Virus record (IMG/VR): IMGVR_UViG_3300008262_000394
Coordinates: 1-20,012 of that record
Source: a virus
DNA length: 20,012 nt
Strand: one strand, 5' to 3'
Shown here: piece by piece, positions 1 to 7,474 of the stretch
How positions within the stretch are numbered: the stretch's first letter is position 1
Layout: every line of letters begins with the position of its first letter
Program-made: the position numbers and the translations under genes
The notes under the pieces: model-generated
Databases searched by the model: none
What the model was told of the DNA's origin: nothing
The model's input: the letters and a program-made list of their open reading frames with translations, nothing else

Positions 1-277
1 CAGGAGCAGGTCCCGGAGCAGGTGAGGGTGATGGCGACGGAGCAGGTCCCGGAGCAGGAGCAGGTCCCGGAGCAGGTGAGGGTGATGGTGACGGAGCAGG
101 TCCCGGAGCAGGAGCAGGTCCCGGAGCAGGAGCAGGTCCCGGAGCAGGAGCAGGAGCAGGAGCGGGTGAGGGGGGTAACGTAAAAGTAACCAAAGGTGTC
201 GGCGACGGAGCAGGTCCCGGAGCGGGAGCGGGAGCGGGAGCGGGCCCAGGAGCGGGAGCGGGCCCAGGAGCGGGTGA
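1..277. repeat. Degenerate 12-bp tandem repeat block encoding PAPG/PSP
   Basis: The unit agcaggtcccgg and variants recur throughout, encoding P-A-P-G on the minus strand, mixed with tga-ggg units encoding S-P. The block is interrupted at about 170-205 by a TFTLPP-encoding island. It continues past the left edge. Third-position changes that keep proline at alternate positions suggest expansion followed by selection on the protein. Confidence 0.85.
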
Positions 278-2740
278 GGGGGTAACTAATGGCTCAATTG
301 GCGTTCCGGGCACCGGGACTATTGCAGGGCGAACTGCCGGATCAGGCTGATCCGCAGGAACTACAGGCCCCACGGGAGGGGCTACAGGTACGACATTTGG
401 TCGTGTATCTGGGTTAGGTTGGTTGTCTGGCTGGGGTTTAGGGACCGCTGCACCGCCTTCGGTAGGGAACACAAAACCGTAGATGTCTAGCATCTCTTGG
501 TCAGTGAGATAGCCGTACGGAGTAAGCCGTTTACCTGTGATGACTACTTGTTGAACCTCTGGACTTACGGTAACTGCTGGTGCGGTCGGTGCAGGGGCGG
601 GCGCAGCCACATCCCCGGGGATAACAGCAGCGGCGGTTAACCCCAACGCCGTAGCCACGTACTGCATCAACGGGTTAGCCGACCGGGCTACCAACGCCGC
701 GAATCTTGGGTCATTTGCCGCCATACGTGCTATGGCGGGCATAGCGGTTTCAACTGCTTCAATCGCTACCGGAACCCCCCGAGCAAGTCCAACCGCCAAG
801 GCAGGTAGCGCCGCATACTGTTCGGTGGGCGCGTTTTCTTGTATTAGCCGGTTGACGTAGGCGTTTAACTCATCGTCAGTTGTAGGAGTAGGGAGTTGAT
901 CTACGGGGGTATTTCGATCAAGATACGCAGCGCCTGGGGTATAAGCTGAATAAGTTGGTTGTGTTGGCGCAGGGGTTGGCTGCAGAACATCCTGCGACCG
1001 TGACGGGTCGGCATAGGCAGCGGATACCGTTTTACCGGTCTGGTACTTATCTATCTCAGAGCCAAACCCCTGAATTGCAGAAGTTATGGCAGCTTGGTTA
1101 CCAGAGCTAATAGCAGTAGCAAGCCGACTTGCGGACGTAGCAAGCCCCAGCTCAGGGCTATCGATGAAGTTGTTAGCCCCAGCCAGAACTTGGGTTAGGT
1201 CTCCAGACTGAATACCCTTGGCGATGCCGATTGCCGCGCCAATGTCTTTTGAAGACAGCCCCGACGATTGCAGTACCCCCGCAGATCCTGTGGTGATCGC
1301 ACCAGAAGCCGCAGCCGTAAGAACACTTCCAAAGTTCCCAGTCGCCAATGCGCTCGGCAGTGCTCCCGCAGCGCCTGTAATCGCACCCTGAACAGCTTTA
1401 CCGGCGATATCTCCGGCTGTACCGCCCATCTGACTTGCAATCTGCGCGCCTGTGGTCTGAGCAAAATTGGCGACTGAGTTAACAGCGGCTTGGCTCAATC
1501 CACTTGCAGCGGCGGCTTTCAACGCATCTTGAAGGTTCCCACCTTGTGCAACAGTAAGCGCGGCGTTGATTGCTGCATTACCAATTGCCGTGGCCGTTGC
1601 GCCGGTCGCTCCAAGCGCAGTGCCGATACTTCCAGCCAAAGGGCCGAGCGCACCGGCGCTCATAGCGGTCATGATCAACGGAGCAAAGTCCGTTGCTATT
1701 GTCTCTACCGCCCCGCCTAACGTGCTGAAGAAATCTCCGAAGAATCCTCTACTACCTTCTTTGAACTGACCTGTACCCGTTACTTGCCCAGTGGCCCTAT
1801 CAATAATCTCATAAGGCTGACCGGCACCTGTTTGCCCAGTTTTGTACCGGTATACGTATTCAACCGCCCCCGGTGCTTCGCCTGTTTCCGCGCTAGCGGG
1901 TTGTGAATACACAGGTTGATATGTGTACTCACCAATAGTCCTCGTGTCGTATTCATTTGTACCCCAAGACCATGCGGCAGTAGGCGCAGGAGTAGGCGCA
2001 GGAGTAGGCGCAGGAGTAGGCGCAGGAGTAGGCGCAGGAGTAGGCGCAGGAGTAGGCGCAACGGTGCGGGGTAAGGTGAACGTCGGTGTGGGTGTCGGAC
2101 CTACGAAACCAGTTGGTAATGGGGTAGGCCCCGCTATTGCAGGAGCAGCGGTCGGAGCAGCCGTAGGAGCAGCCGTAGGAGCAGCCGTAGGAGCAGCCGT
2201 AGGAGCAGCCGTAGGAGCAGCCGTAGGAGCGCGAGTGACTAGGAGAGTCGGCGCGGGGGTAGTAGTCGGCGCGGAAGTGACCAAAAGGGTCGGTGCGGGG
2301 GTAGGAGCAGCAGTTGGTGCAGGGGTAGGGGCGGGAGTCGGAGCGACCGTAGGGGGTAGAGTAAATGTCGGTGCGGGTGTAGGTGCCGCAGTTGGAGCCG
2401 GGATATACGGCCCGTATTGCTCGTACGGATCAGAGTACGTCTCTAAATCCGCTTCAGACGCCAACGTCTGGTATCCGCTCGTGGGACGAAAAATTGTTGG
2501 GGCCGGAGCAGGTGTAGGTGCAAGTGTTGGAGCGACAGTAGGGGGTAGCGTGAACGTCGGTGCTGGAGTAGGGGCCGGGGCGTAAGTCCCTAAATATCCA
2601 TTGTTAAGCATCCAGTTAATAGATGCTTGGTCTACGCCCTGACTTAGTAAGGTGTTGGTATCAACTTGGTTTTGGTTAAACCAGTTGATTTTCTTCGTGG
2701 CATCGTAAGTGCCCCAGTCTGATGGCAGTGCAAGAGCCAT
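1..2740 (-). CDS. Giant Pro/Ala/Thr-rich repetitive virion protein, 3' end beyond window
   Basis: An open frame runs from ATG at 2740 to the window edge with no stop, giving at least 913 residues. Residues 1-50 are a short globular head (KKINWFNQNQ, then INWMLNNGY). Residues about 53-260 are mostly P-x-P-x low-complexity sequence (PAPT, AAPT) with a non-repetitive island near 82-113. Residues about 260-310 look folded. Residues about 310-570 are Ala/Gly-rich and probably helical. A second folded stretch near 610-690 is followed by VVITGKR at 732-738, and from about 770 the chain returns to Pro-rich sequence ending in PAPG/PSPSP repeats. The motif TFTLPP occurs four times. The gene starts 4 bp after the 457-aa gene, so it is part of the late operon. 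From memory, similar N-termini open very large proteins of environmental phages. The function is unknown; an ejection or tail-tip protein is an inference. The coding call is strong because the frame stays open through non-repetitive sequence. Confidence 0.88.
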   Translation of the reverse strand, partial: MALALPSDWGTYDATKKINWFNQNQVDTNTLLSQGVDQASINWMLNNGYLGTYAPAPTPAPTFTLPPTVAPTLAPTPAPAPTIFRPTSGYQTLASEADLETYSDPYEQYGPYIPAPTAAPTPAPTFTLPPTVAPTPAPTPAPTAAPTPAPTLLVTSAPTTTPAPTLLVTRAPTAAPTAAPTAAPTAAPTAAPTAAPTAAPAIAGPTPLPTGFVGPTPTPTFTLPRTVAPTPAPTPAPTPAPTPAPTPAPTPAPTAAWSWGTNEYDTRTIGEYTYQPVYSQPASAETGEAPGAVEYVYRYKTGQTGAGQPYEIIDRATGQVTGTGQFKEGSRGFFGDFFSTLGGAVETIATDFAPLIMTAMSAGALGPLAGSIGTALGATGATATAIGNAAINAALTVAQGGNLQDALKAAAASGLSQAAVNSVANFAQTTGAQIASQMGGTAGDIAGKAVQGAITGAAGALPSALATGNFGSVLTAAASGAITTGSAGVLQSSGLSSKDIGAAIGIAKGIQSGDLTQVLAGANNFIDSPELGLATSASRLATAISSGNQAAITSAIQGFGSEIDKYQTGKTVSAAYADPSRSQDVLQPTPAPTQPTYSAYTPGAAYLDRNTPVDQLPTPTTDDELNAYVNRLIQENAPTEQYAALPALAVGLARGVPVAIEAVETAMPAIARMAANDPRFAALVARSANPLMQYVATALGLTAAAVIPGDVAAPAPAPTAPAVTVSPEVQQVVITGKRLTPYGYLTDQEMLDIYGFVFPTEGGAAVPKPQPDNQPNPDTRPNVVPVAPPVGPVVPADQPDPAVRPAIVPVPGTPIEPLVTPSPAPGPAPAPGPAPAPAPAPGPAPSPTPLVTFTLPPSPAPAPAPAPGPAPAPGPAPAPGPAPSPSPSPAPGPAPAPGPAPSPSPSPAPGPAP
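1980..2063. repeat. Perfect 12-bp tandem repeat, 6 copies plus a degenerate copy (PAPT)
   Basis: The unit gtaggcgcagga is repeated without change from 1980 to 2051; a seventh copy at 2052-2063 diverges at its end. It encodes P-A-P-T repeats in the giant protein. Because 12 is a multiple of 3, copy-number change keeps the frame. The identity of units suggests recent slippage or unequal recombination. Confidence 0.95.
2151..2234. repeat. 12-bp tandem repeat, about 6 copies plus a degenerate copy (AAPT)
   Basis: The unit gtaggagcagcc recurs from 2151, with the first copy carrying gtc for gta and the last diverging after gtaggagc. It encodes A-A-P-T repeats. The unit is related to, but different from, the block at 1980-2063, so the two arrays expanded separately. 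Confidence 0.95.
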
Positions 2741-2744
2741 TACC

Positions 2745-4118
2745 TTACCCCGTTAAGTCCCAGAAGGTCAGAGAGCCCACGGCGTCACCCGTGGTAGCGC
2801 CCGACACGGTTCTGATCTGGATGGTGTATATGTCACTGACCCCGGCAAGGGAGGAGCCAAGCTGCAAGTCCCAGTTATAACCAGCAGGGTCCGCAAGGGG
2901 GTTTGTACCACCGCTGCCACTGGAAGTCACGTAGTCGGTTTGAACAATCGTCCCGCCTGTCACCGCCGTAGCGGTCACATCCATCTCGACGTTGTTTGAG
3001 GTCGTAGCAACCCAGGATGCACCAGTCAGCGTGGGGTTCTTCACCAGAGCGACCTCGTAGTTTTGCGAGGTGGTTGGCAACACTTGAACCCGTTGAGGGA
3101 GCACCACTGCACCAAGTCGCGTGGACTTCAGGCGGATGGAAACTATGGGGAGGAATGTGCTGCCGATGGTGCCAAGGATCGCAGTGCGCCGAGCGATATG
3201 CCCGAACGAATACTGCTCATACCCGCCCTCAGAAACAACCGAGGAGCAGATCTGCTTGAGCGTCCCTGCCACAGCAACAGAGGAAACAATCTCGTAGCGC
3301 ACCGGCAACGTAGCCGTGCTCATGTAAACAGTGGCTACGTTGTTGGCGTTCTCAAACGTGTGGCAGACGATGTACTGGCCGTCGATGATGAATCCGCACC
3401 GCACAGAGCCAACGCCCAGCCACTCAAAGTCCATCCACAGAATCTGTGCCTTGGACGGGTCAAGGGTATACCCTGAGTCTCCGGTGCCATCGAGCTTATC
3501 CCCGTTCCAGTCAGTTTGGTTGACTGTCCGCGCATCGCTGGGCGTACCGGGCGTGGGGATGGAGTTTGAACGCAGGACGAAGGAATAGACCCCGTCTACC
3601 TTCTGGAAGAACACACCGTTGTCGGTGTTGTAGTAACCAACCCGCTGGGTCAGTCCCGCATTCAAACTGCTGTCCATCACAAATGTGGAGAGGACGAGTA
3701 GACCCTTACCCGGCTGGTACGGGAAAACCCGATACGTCTGCTTGACTACGGAACCCACACCGCCCGCAGTCACGGCCATGTTTACCGCAGCTTCGTTTGA
3801 AGCGTAGGTGGCTGACCCAGTGCCCGTAGTAGTGGTGTCGAACTGGGGATCTGCTTCGTACCGGCTCTGAGAATCAAACAACGTGTACGGCTGGCTTACA
3901 CGTACACGCCCAAACGCATCGGTGTTGGTCCCGCCAATGGAAATAGGTACAGGACTTCCGGTAGTTGCCACGATCTGCTCCAGCAGGTTGTCTAGTTGGT
4001 TGAAGTACAACCGCAGAATGTTGACGAGCGCATCAAAGTAGGTGCGGTCATACTCCACCCCTGGTTTTGGTAGCGCGGGAGCCTTAAACCGCTTGATGAG
4101 GCTTACCCAAATACTCAT
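2745..4118 (-). CDS. Virion structural protein, beta-rich, 457 aa
   Basis: Residues 1-50 form a likely helical start (KAPALPKPGVEYDR, then ILRLYFNQLDNLLEQI). The remainder is rich in short Ser/Thr/Gly/Val beta stretches, as in phage tail, baseplate and fibre-associated proteins. A distinctive block lies at residues 229-250 (DFEWLGVGSVRCGFIIDG), which I recall from proteins of tailed phages of aquatic bacteria annotated only as structural or hypothetical. Its start overlaps the stop of the 619-aa tail-hub gene by one base (TGATG) and it is followed 4 bp later by the giant Pro-rich gene, so the three are probably co-translated parts of the distal tail. There is no catalytic motif. A LamG/concanavalin-like fold is possible but not demonstrated. 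Confidence 0.85.
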   Translation of the reverse strand: MSIWVSLIKRFKAPALPKPGVEYDRTYFDALVNILRLYFNQLDNLLEQIVATTGSPVPISIGGTNTDAFGRVRVSQPYTLFDSQSRYEADPQFDTTTTGTGSATYASNEAAVNMAVTAGGVGSVVKQTYRVFPYQPGKGLLVLSTFVMDSSLNAGLTQRVGYYNTDNGVFFQKVDGVYSFVLRSNSIPTPGTPSDARTVNQTDWNGDKLDGTGDSGYTLDPSKAQILWMDFEWLGVGSVRCGFIIDGQYIVCHTFENANNVATVYMSTATLPVRYEIVSSVAVAGTLKQICSSVVSEGGYEQYSFGHIARRTAILGTIGSTFLPIVSIRLKSTRLGAVVLPQRVQVLPTTSQNYEVALVKNPTLTGASWVATTSNNVEMDVTATAVTGGTIVQTDYVTSSGSGGTNPLADPAGYNWDLQLGSSLAGVSDIYTIQIRTVSGATTGDAVGSLTFWDLTG

Positions 4119-5977
4119 CAGCTTTTCCTGCCGTCCTGCTTAATGTCAAGTCGCGGTGCCCCTAACTGCCACTGTACGCCAACAGCATCAGACGCAATTT
4201 TCAACGCCATCTGCCTACCCCGCACTCGGACATTGATTTGCTGTGTGAACTGTTCAATAGGCACAGTTGCAACCCGAGAAATCGCGCCGTTGTTTGTACC
4301 ACCTTGGGACACAGGACTGTTGTACCCTGAACCCGAGTTTTGTAAAGGGAGGAGTGTAAGCGTGGCGCTCGGTGTGCCAGCGGTAGACCCACGGAATGTG
4401 ATATCGGGCAGTACGCGCCAAACGAAACCAAAGCGATCCCCGTCCTCAATGTCAAACTCAGACGAAGTAATGTACGCGTTGATGGGTACAGGTGTTCCAG
4501 TAGTGTTGTCATCAACACCGAACTCGTGATAGACCAGCTTATTGGCGGTTGCGGCTATCGGATAATCACTGGTGACGTTGGCATCGATCCAAGCGGTGCG
4601 ATTCAGCGTGCCGTAGTACCACGCTTTTTCAAGGTAGTTGTAGATTACGTACCTATCGATTTCGGTACTGCTGGCGGAGCAGTAGAACCACCAGACTTCG
4701 TTGAACTGCTCAACGGTGGAAGAAAAAATCTGCTCGTTCTGGTCGTAGTTAAAGTCACTGAAAATGTACTGCCGGATATCGCACTCAAGCGTGCTCACGC
4801 GACCGTCATAGCTATAAAACTTTTCTTGCCCCATCCAGTAGGTTACGCCTGCCGCGACAGACCAAGCCCGGTCGCTAAAAATAGACACGTTGTCAGAGAG
4901 CAGTTGGGAACCCCAAACAATCGGAGGGCCAAAATACTGCAAAGAATACATGGAAGTGTCGGTCCAAACCAGAATTTCCTGCCTGACCTGACCAACAGCA
5001 ACGATCTCTGAGCCGTGGGATAAGCGCAAAGACCCCGCTTGGTTGGTGGCGGCAGGGGTCCAGTTAACCGCACTTTCCTGATCGCTCCAGCGGATCAGCA
5101 TAGGATCTTGGGCCGAAGTGCCGTAGTCGTTACACCCAAACACCAGCACAAAACGAGAAGCATCGGAGACGAGCAAGCTATTTTGGATTACTGGGGCATC
5201 AGAAGCTCCAGGCAACGAAGTAAGTGCAACGCCTCTATTAAGCAAACCGCTGCTTGCGTCCCAATAGTACAAACCCCCACCGCGAGGCCCAAAGATAAGA
5301 TCTTCACCAAAGTTCTGGTGGTTCCAGATTCGGAACTCCTTAGTGTTCAGACTGCCTGAACCCCAGGTGCCGCCACCCCAAGTGCCTGTGCCCCAACCGG
5401 AAAGCGGGTATTGAATATCCCCACCGGTAGTAACTTGGTACGCCGCTGTTACCGTCCCCCCTCCACCGGGAGGTTGGGTTACCGTTGAACTTGCGTTGCT
5501 TCCAGCGTTGATGGTGTATGTGCTGGCGTCAATTACCGTTACGACGTACTCACCAGAAATAGTCAGCCCACCAACCGCTGTTGCCCCCGAAAAAGTTACA
5601 TAGTCGCCCGTCAAAGCTCCGTGGTTTGAATCGGTAACGGTTACCGTCGGCAAGCTGATTGTGGTAGAAAACGGGTTTGTCAGAACAACGCTGCGCCGAA
5701 TCGGTGTGATGTCGTAGTACACACCACCAAAGGTGATGTAATACTTTAGGTTGGTGCCAACGCCGAGCAATCCAGAGTAAGAGAAGGTTGACCACGGCCA
5801 CAGCGCCCTGCAGATCCCAAGGTATGTAGTCGTGGAGAATTGCTGCCACCCACCAATTTTCTCAGGCGTACCTTGGCGGAACCGTACCTTGTCGCAATCG
5901 TACCAACCACCTTCAGTGGTATAGCGCGTGTTTTCGCGGTTTACGCCCGGTTTGAATACTATCTTCTTGAGTGGCAT
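4118..5977 (-). CDS. Putative tail hub / DNA stabilisation protein (P22 gp10-like), 619 aa
   Basis: The chosen start is ATG at 5977 (MPLKKIVFKPG), three bases past the endolysin stop. The frame stays open 27 codons further upstream, but that extension lies inside the endolysin gene and reads like out-of-frame sequence. The N-terminal block GVNRENTRYTTEGGWYDCDK and the following VRFRQGTPEKIGGW match a widespread phage tail protein. Recurring W/Y-rich segments (LIRWSDQESAVNWTPA, EILVWTDTSMYSLQY, YVIYNYLEKAWYYGTL) are spaced like blades of a beta-propeller, as in P22 gp10. A Gly/Trp-rich loop (GWGTGTWGGGTWGSG) lies in the first half. The C-terminus (QWQLGAPRLDI) is also typical. Assignment to the gp10 class rests on recalled similarity; the coding status is certain. 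Confidence 0.85.
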   Translation of the reverse strand: MPLKKIVFKPGVNRENTRYTTEGGWYDCDKVRFRQGTPEKIGGWQQFSTTTYLGICRALWPWSTFSYSGLLGVGTNLKYYITFGGVYYDITPIRRSVVLTNPFSTTISLPTVTVTDSNHGALTGDYVTFSGATAVGGLTISGEYVVTVIDASTYTINAGSNASSTVTQPPGGGGTVTAAYQVTTGGDIQYPLSGWGTGTWGGGTWGSGSLNTKEFRIWNHQNFGEDLIFGPRGGGLYYWDASSGLLNRGVALTSLPGASDAPVIQNSLLVSDASRFVLVFGCNDYGTSAQDPMLIRWSDQESAVNWTPAATNQAGSLRLSHGSEIVAVGQVRQEILVWTDTSMYSLQYFGPPIVWGSQLLSDNVSIFSDRAWSVAAGVTYWMGQEKFYSYDGRVSTLECDIRQYIFSDFNYDQNEQIFSSTVEQFNEVWWFYCSASSTEIDRYVIYNYLEKAWYYGTLNRTAWIDANVTSDYPIAATANKLVYHEFGVDDNTTGTPVPINAYITSSEFDIEDGDRFGFVWRVLPDITFRGSTAGTPSATLTLLPLQNSGSGYNSPVSQGGTNNGAISRVATVPIEQFTQQINVRVRGRQMALKIASDAVGVQWQLGAPRLDIKQDGRKS

Positions 5978-5979
5978 GG

Positions 5980-6483
5980 TTACCCCAAAAACAACGCACG
6001 TTCGTCTTTGCGGCGCTTGGCGAGCCCAGGCAACTCTCTGCCGCCGCCCTTGGTCCAAGCCATGAACGCATCGGCTGCACCTTCAAAGTCACCCCGGTTG
6101 TTCTTCATGCGGATGGTGCTTCGCTGGTAGTTGCCTAACCCGGCGTTGAAACTAAAAGAGACCACAGCGTCAAATGCGCCTTGACGATCAGCCAGATTAG
6201 GAGACAGTCGAAGAGCACCACGCTCAAAAGATGCGACATCTTGGCTGAAAAGCTCTTCAATCTCATCTCGGCTCCAGACCCGGTTGTCCTCTGGGCGCAG
6301 CGGGTACTCCTTGCGGATGACCCCAGTGTAATCGCCTACCCTTGCGACAGGAAGCCTGATCTGTTCTTGGTACAGAACGTGGCCGTAGCCGATGGTCCAG
6401 ATGTGCGCAGGGCAAAGGTAAGGCTTCGTCCGATACCCCTCGTATCGGTGCATCAGATCAGCGCCGACCTTGCTGAGTTTCAC
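5980..6483 (-). CDS. Endolysin, T4-type lysozyme (GH24), E-C-T triad, GTG start
   Basis: The product hydrolyses the MurNAc-GlcNAc bond of peptidoglycan at the end of infection. At 167 aa it has the usual length. The catalytic signature E-8aa-[D/C]-5aa-T is intact: Glu15 (RYEGYR), Cys24 (YLCPA) and Thr30 (WTIGYGH). Cys replaces the Asp of T4 lysozyme, a known natural variant. The C-terminal lobe includes FDAVVSFSFNAGLGNYQRST, typical of the family. The start is GTG at 6483, overlapping the holin TGA (GTGA), which indicates translational coupling. There is no signal peptide or SAR domain at the N-terminus, so export should depend on the holin. The following tail-hub gene begins three bases after the stop. 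Confidence 0.95.
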   Translation of the reverse strand: MKLSKVGADLMHRYEGYRTKPYLCPAHIWTIGYGHVLYQEQIRLPVARVGDYTGVIRKEYPLRPEDNRVWSRDEIEELFSQDVASFERGALRLSPNLADRQGAFDAVVSFSFNAGLGNYQRSTIRMKNNRGDFEGAADAFMAWTKGGGRELPGLAKRRKDERALFLG

Positions 6484-6983
6484 TTCTTGTTCCAGCTACG
6501 GGTTCCGAACCAGAACCCAATGATTCCACCCAGCATTGCCATCTCGTCTTCAGAGAAGATCACGGCGGTCACGCGAATCAAGCTGTCCACATCCTTGATC
6601 AACCCAGGCTGGTTAAACGCGTACCAAGCAATCGCTGCGTTGATCGCCACAAGCTCAAGGATGAAGATGTAGGTCACTGTCGGGCGCACAGTACCGACAT
6701 AGTTGGCAACCCAGCGAGATGCTTTCTCCAAGACCTTCTCGTCATGCTCCAGAGCCCGCTCGGTCATGGAGGCTTCGGTCTGCATCTGGACCTGCTCGGT
6801 CCTGATCTCTTCCATCCGGGCCTGGGCGGCAAAGCCTTGAGCCGCGAGTTGCAGTTCTCGCTCCGTCTGCACACGGGCAAGCGCCAGTTCATGCTTCTGG
6901 TCAGCACGGTTCTGGAAGAAGTCCAGCAGCTTTGGTAAGCCGGAGATCAACAGGCCACCGAGGGTGGAAAGAAGAGACAGCAT
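6480..6983 (-). CDS. Holin, 3-TM family (GTA-holin type), 167 aa
   Basis: This membrane protein would form inner-membrane lesions that release the endolysin. A hydrophobic N-terminal segment lies at about residues 3-20. It is followed by a long charged coiled coil (about 25-88, rich in E/Q/R/K/A), a transmembrane segment at about 102-122 (TYIFILELVAINAAIAWYAF) and a final one at about 148-161 ending in GGIIGFWFGTRSW. The C-terminal GxWFGxR-type ending is what I recall from the 3TM holin family of proteobacterial phages and gene transfer agents (Pfam Holin/GTA_holin_3TM). It overlaps the endolysin start by 4 bp and begins at the stop of the 156-aa protein, completing a compact lysis cassette. 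Confidence 0.88.
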   Translation of the reverse strand: MLSLLSTLGGLLISGLPKLLDFFQNRADQKHELALARVQTERELQLAAQGFAAQARMEEIRTEQVQMQTEASMTERALEHDEKVLEKASRWVANYVGTVRPTVTYIFILELVAINAAIAWYAFNQPGLIKDVDSLIRVTAVIFSEDEMAMLGGIIGFWFGTRSWNKK

Positions 6984-7454
6984 TTACTTCTCCAGCAAGA
7001 AGGTCAGGTTCTTGTGCTTGGGGTACGTCACAGTACGCTGGCCCTCGGGGCACTTGTATGTAATCGTTGCAAGCAGCGTAGCCGTCCCAGGCGCGATCTT
7101 GTCCTTGGGAGACATTGTCAGTTGGTAGGTGAAGGTGTCCACCTCGGGGCTTGCGGGGCCAGTGAACTTTGACATGCTCGGCGTGGCTTCGTGGATCACC
7201 CCAGACGCATCACGCACCGTGGGCAAAAAGCCTTCAACTGAGCAGTCATCGCGCCGCTTGATACGTGCCACCTGCACCGTTATGGGGGCTCCAACCTTGG
7301 CAGGCTGGATCTTGAAGTGCTCCGGTGACCACTCCAGAATTGGCTTCTCCGTTGACCACCACCCAAACTTGTCGCCAGCCGTAAAGCCCCCCACCGCCAA
7401 TGCGAACGCAGCGGTACAGAACTGAACAACGGGGGTGAGCTTAGGGATTTCCAT
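6984..7454 (-). CDS. Membrane-anchored periplasmic protein of the lysis block, 156 aa, function unknown
   Basis: Residues 8-28 form one hydrophobic segment (TPVVQFCTAAFALAVGGFTA), and the rest is soluble and beta-rich. Two cysteines, Cys71 (RRDDCSVEG) and Cys135 (TYKCPEG), could form a disulfide if the domain is periplasmic. There is no lipobox, so it is not an obvious lipoprotein. It sits directly upstream of the holin (ATG of the holin abuts its TAA) and downstream of the 674-aa fibre gene. The position suggests a role in lysis, for example as an antiholin or outer-membrane disruption factor, but no motif proves this. I recall homologues with an EWSP-type segment annotated only as hypothetical. 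Confidence 0.82.
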   Translation of the reverse strand: MEIPKLTPVVQFCTAAFALAVGGFTAGDKFGWWSTEKPILEWSPEHFKIQPAKVGAPITVQVARIKRRDDCSVEGFLPTVRDASGVIHEATPSMSKFTGPASPEVDTFTYQLTMSPKDKIAPGTATLLATITYKCPEGQRTVTYPKHKNLTFLLEK

Positions 7455-7474
7455 AGGTTTATGGTTTTGCCAGC

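Noticed and set aside
1-2240. CRISPR-like or origin iteron arrays
   Set aside because: The repeats have no spacers, have a period of 12, keep a minus-strand frame and encode Pro-rich linkers.
1923-2585. 220-residue plus-strand open frame rich in Val-Gly-Ala
   Set aside because: It is the antisense of the 12-bp repeats of the giant minus-strand gene. It has no folded part or coupled neighbours, while the minus frame continues openly through non-repetitive sequence.
5978-6058. 27-residue N-terminal extension of the tail-hub gene
   Set aside because: It lies wholly inside the endolysin gene and reads like shadow sequence; ATG 5977 gives the conserved MPLKKIVFKPG start.
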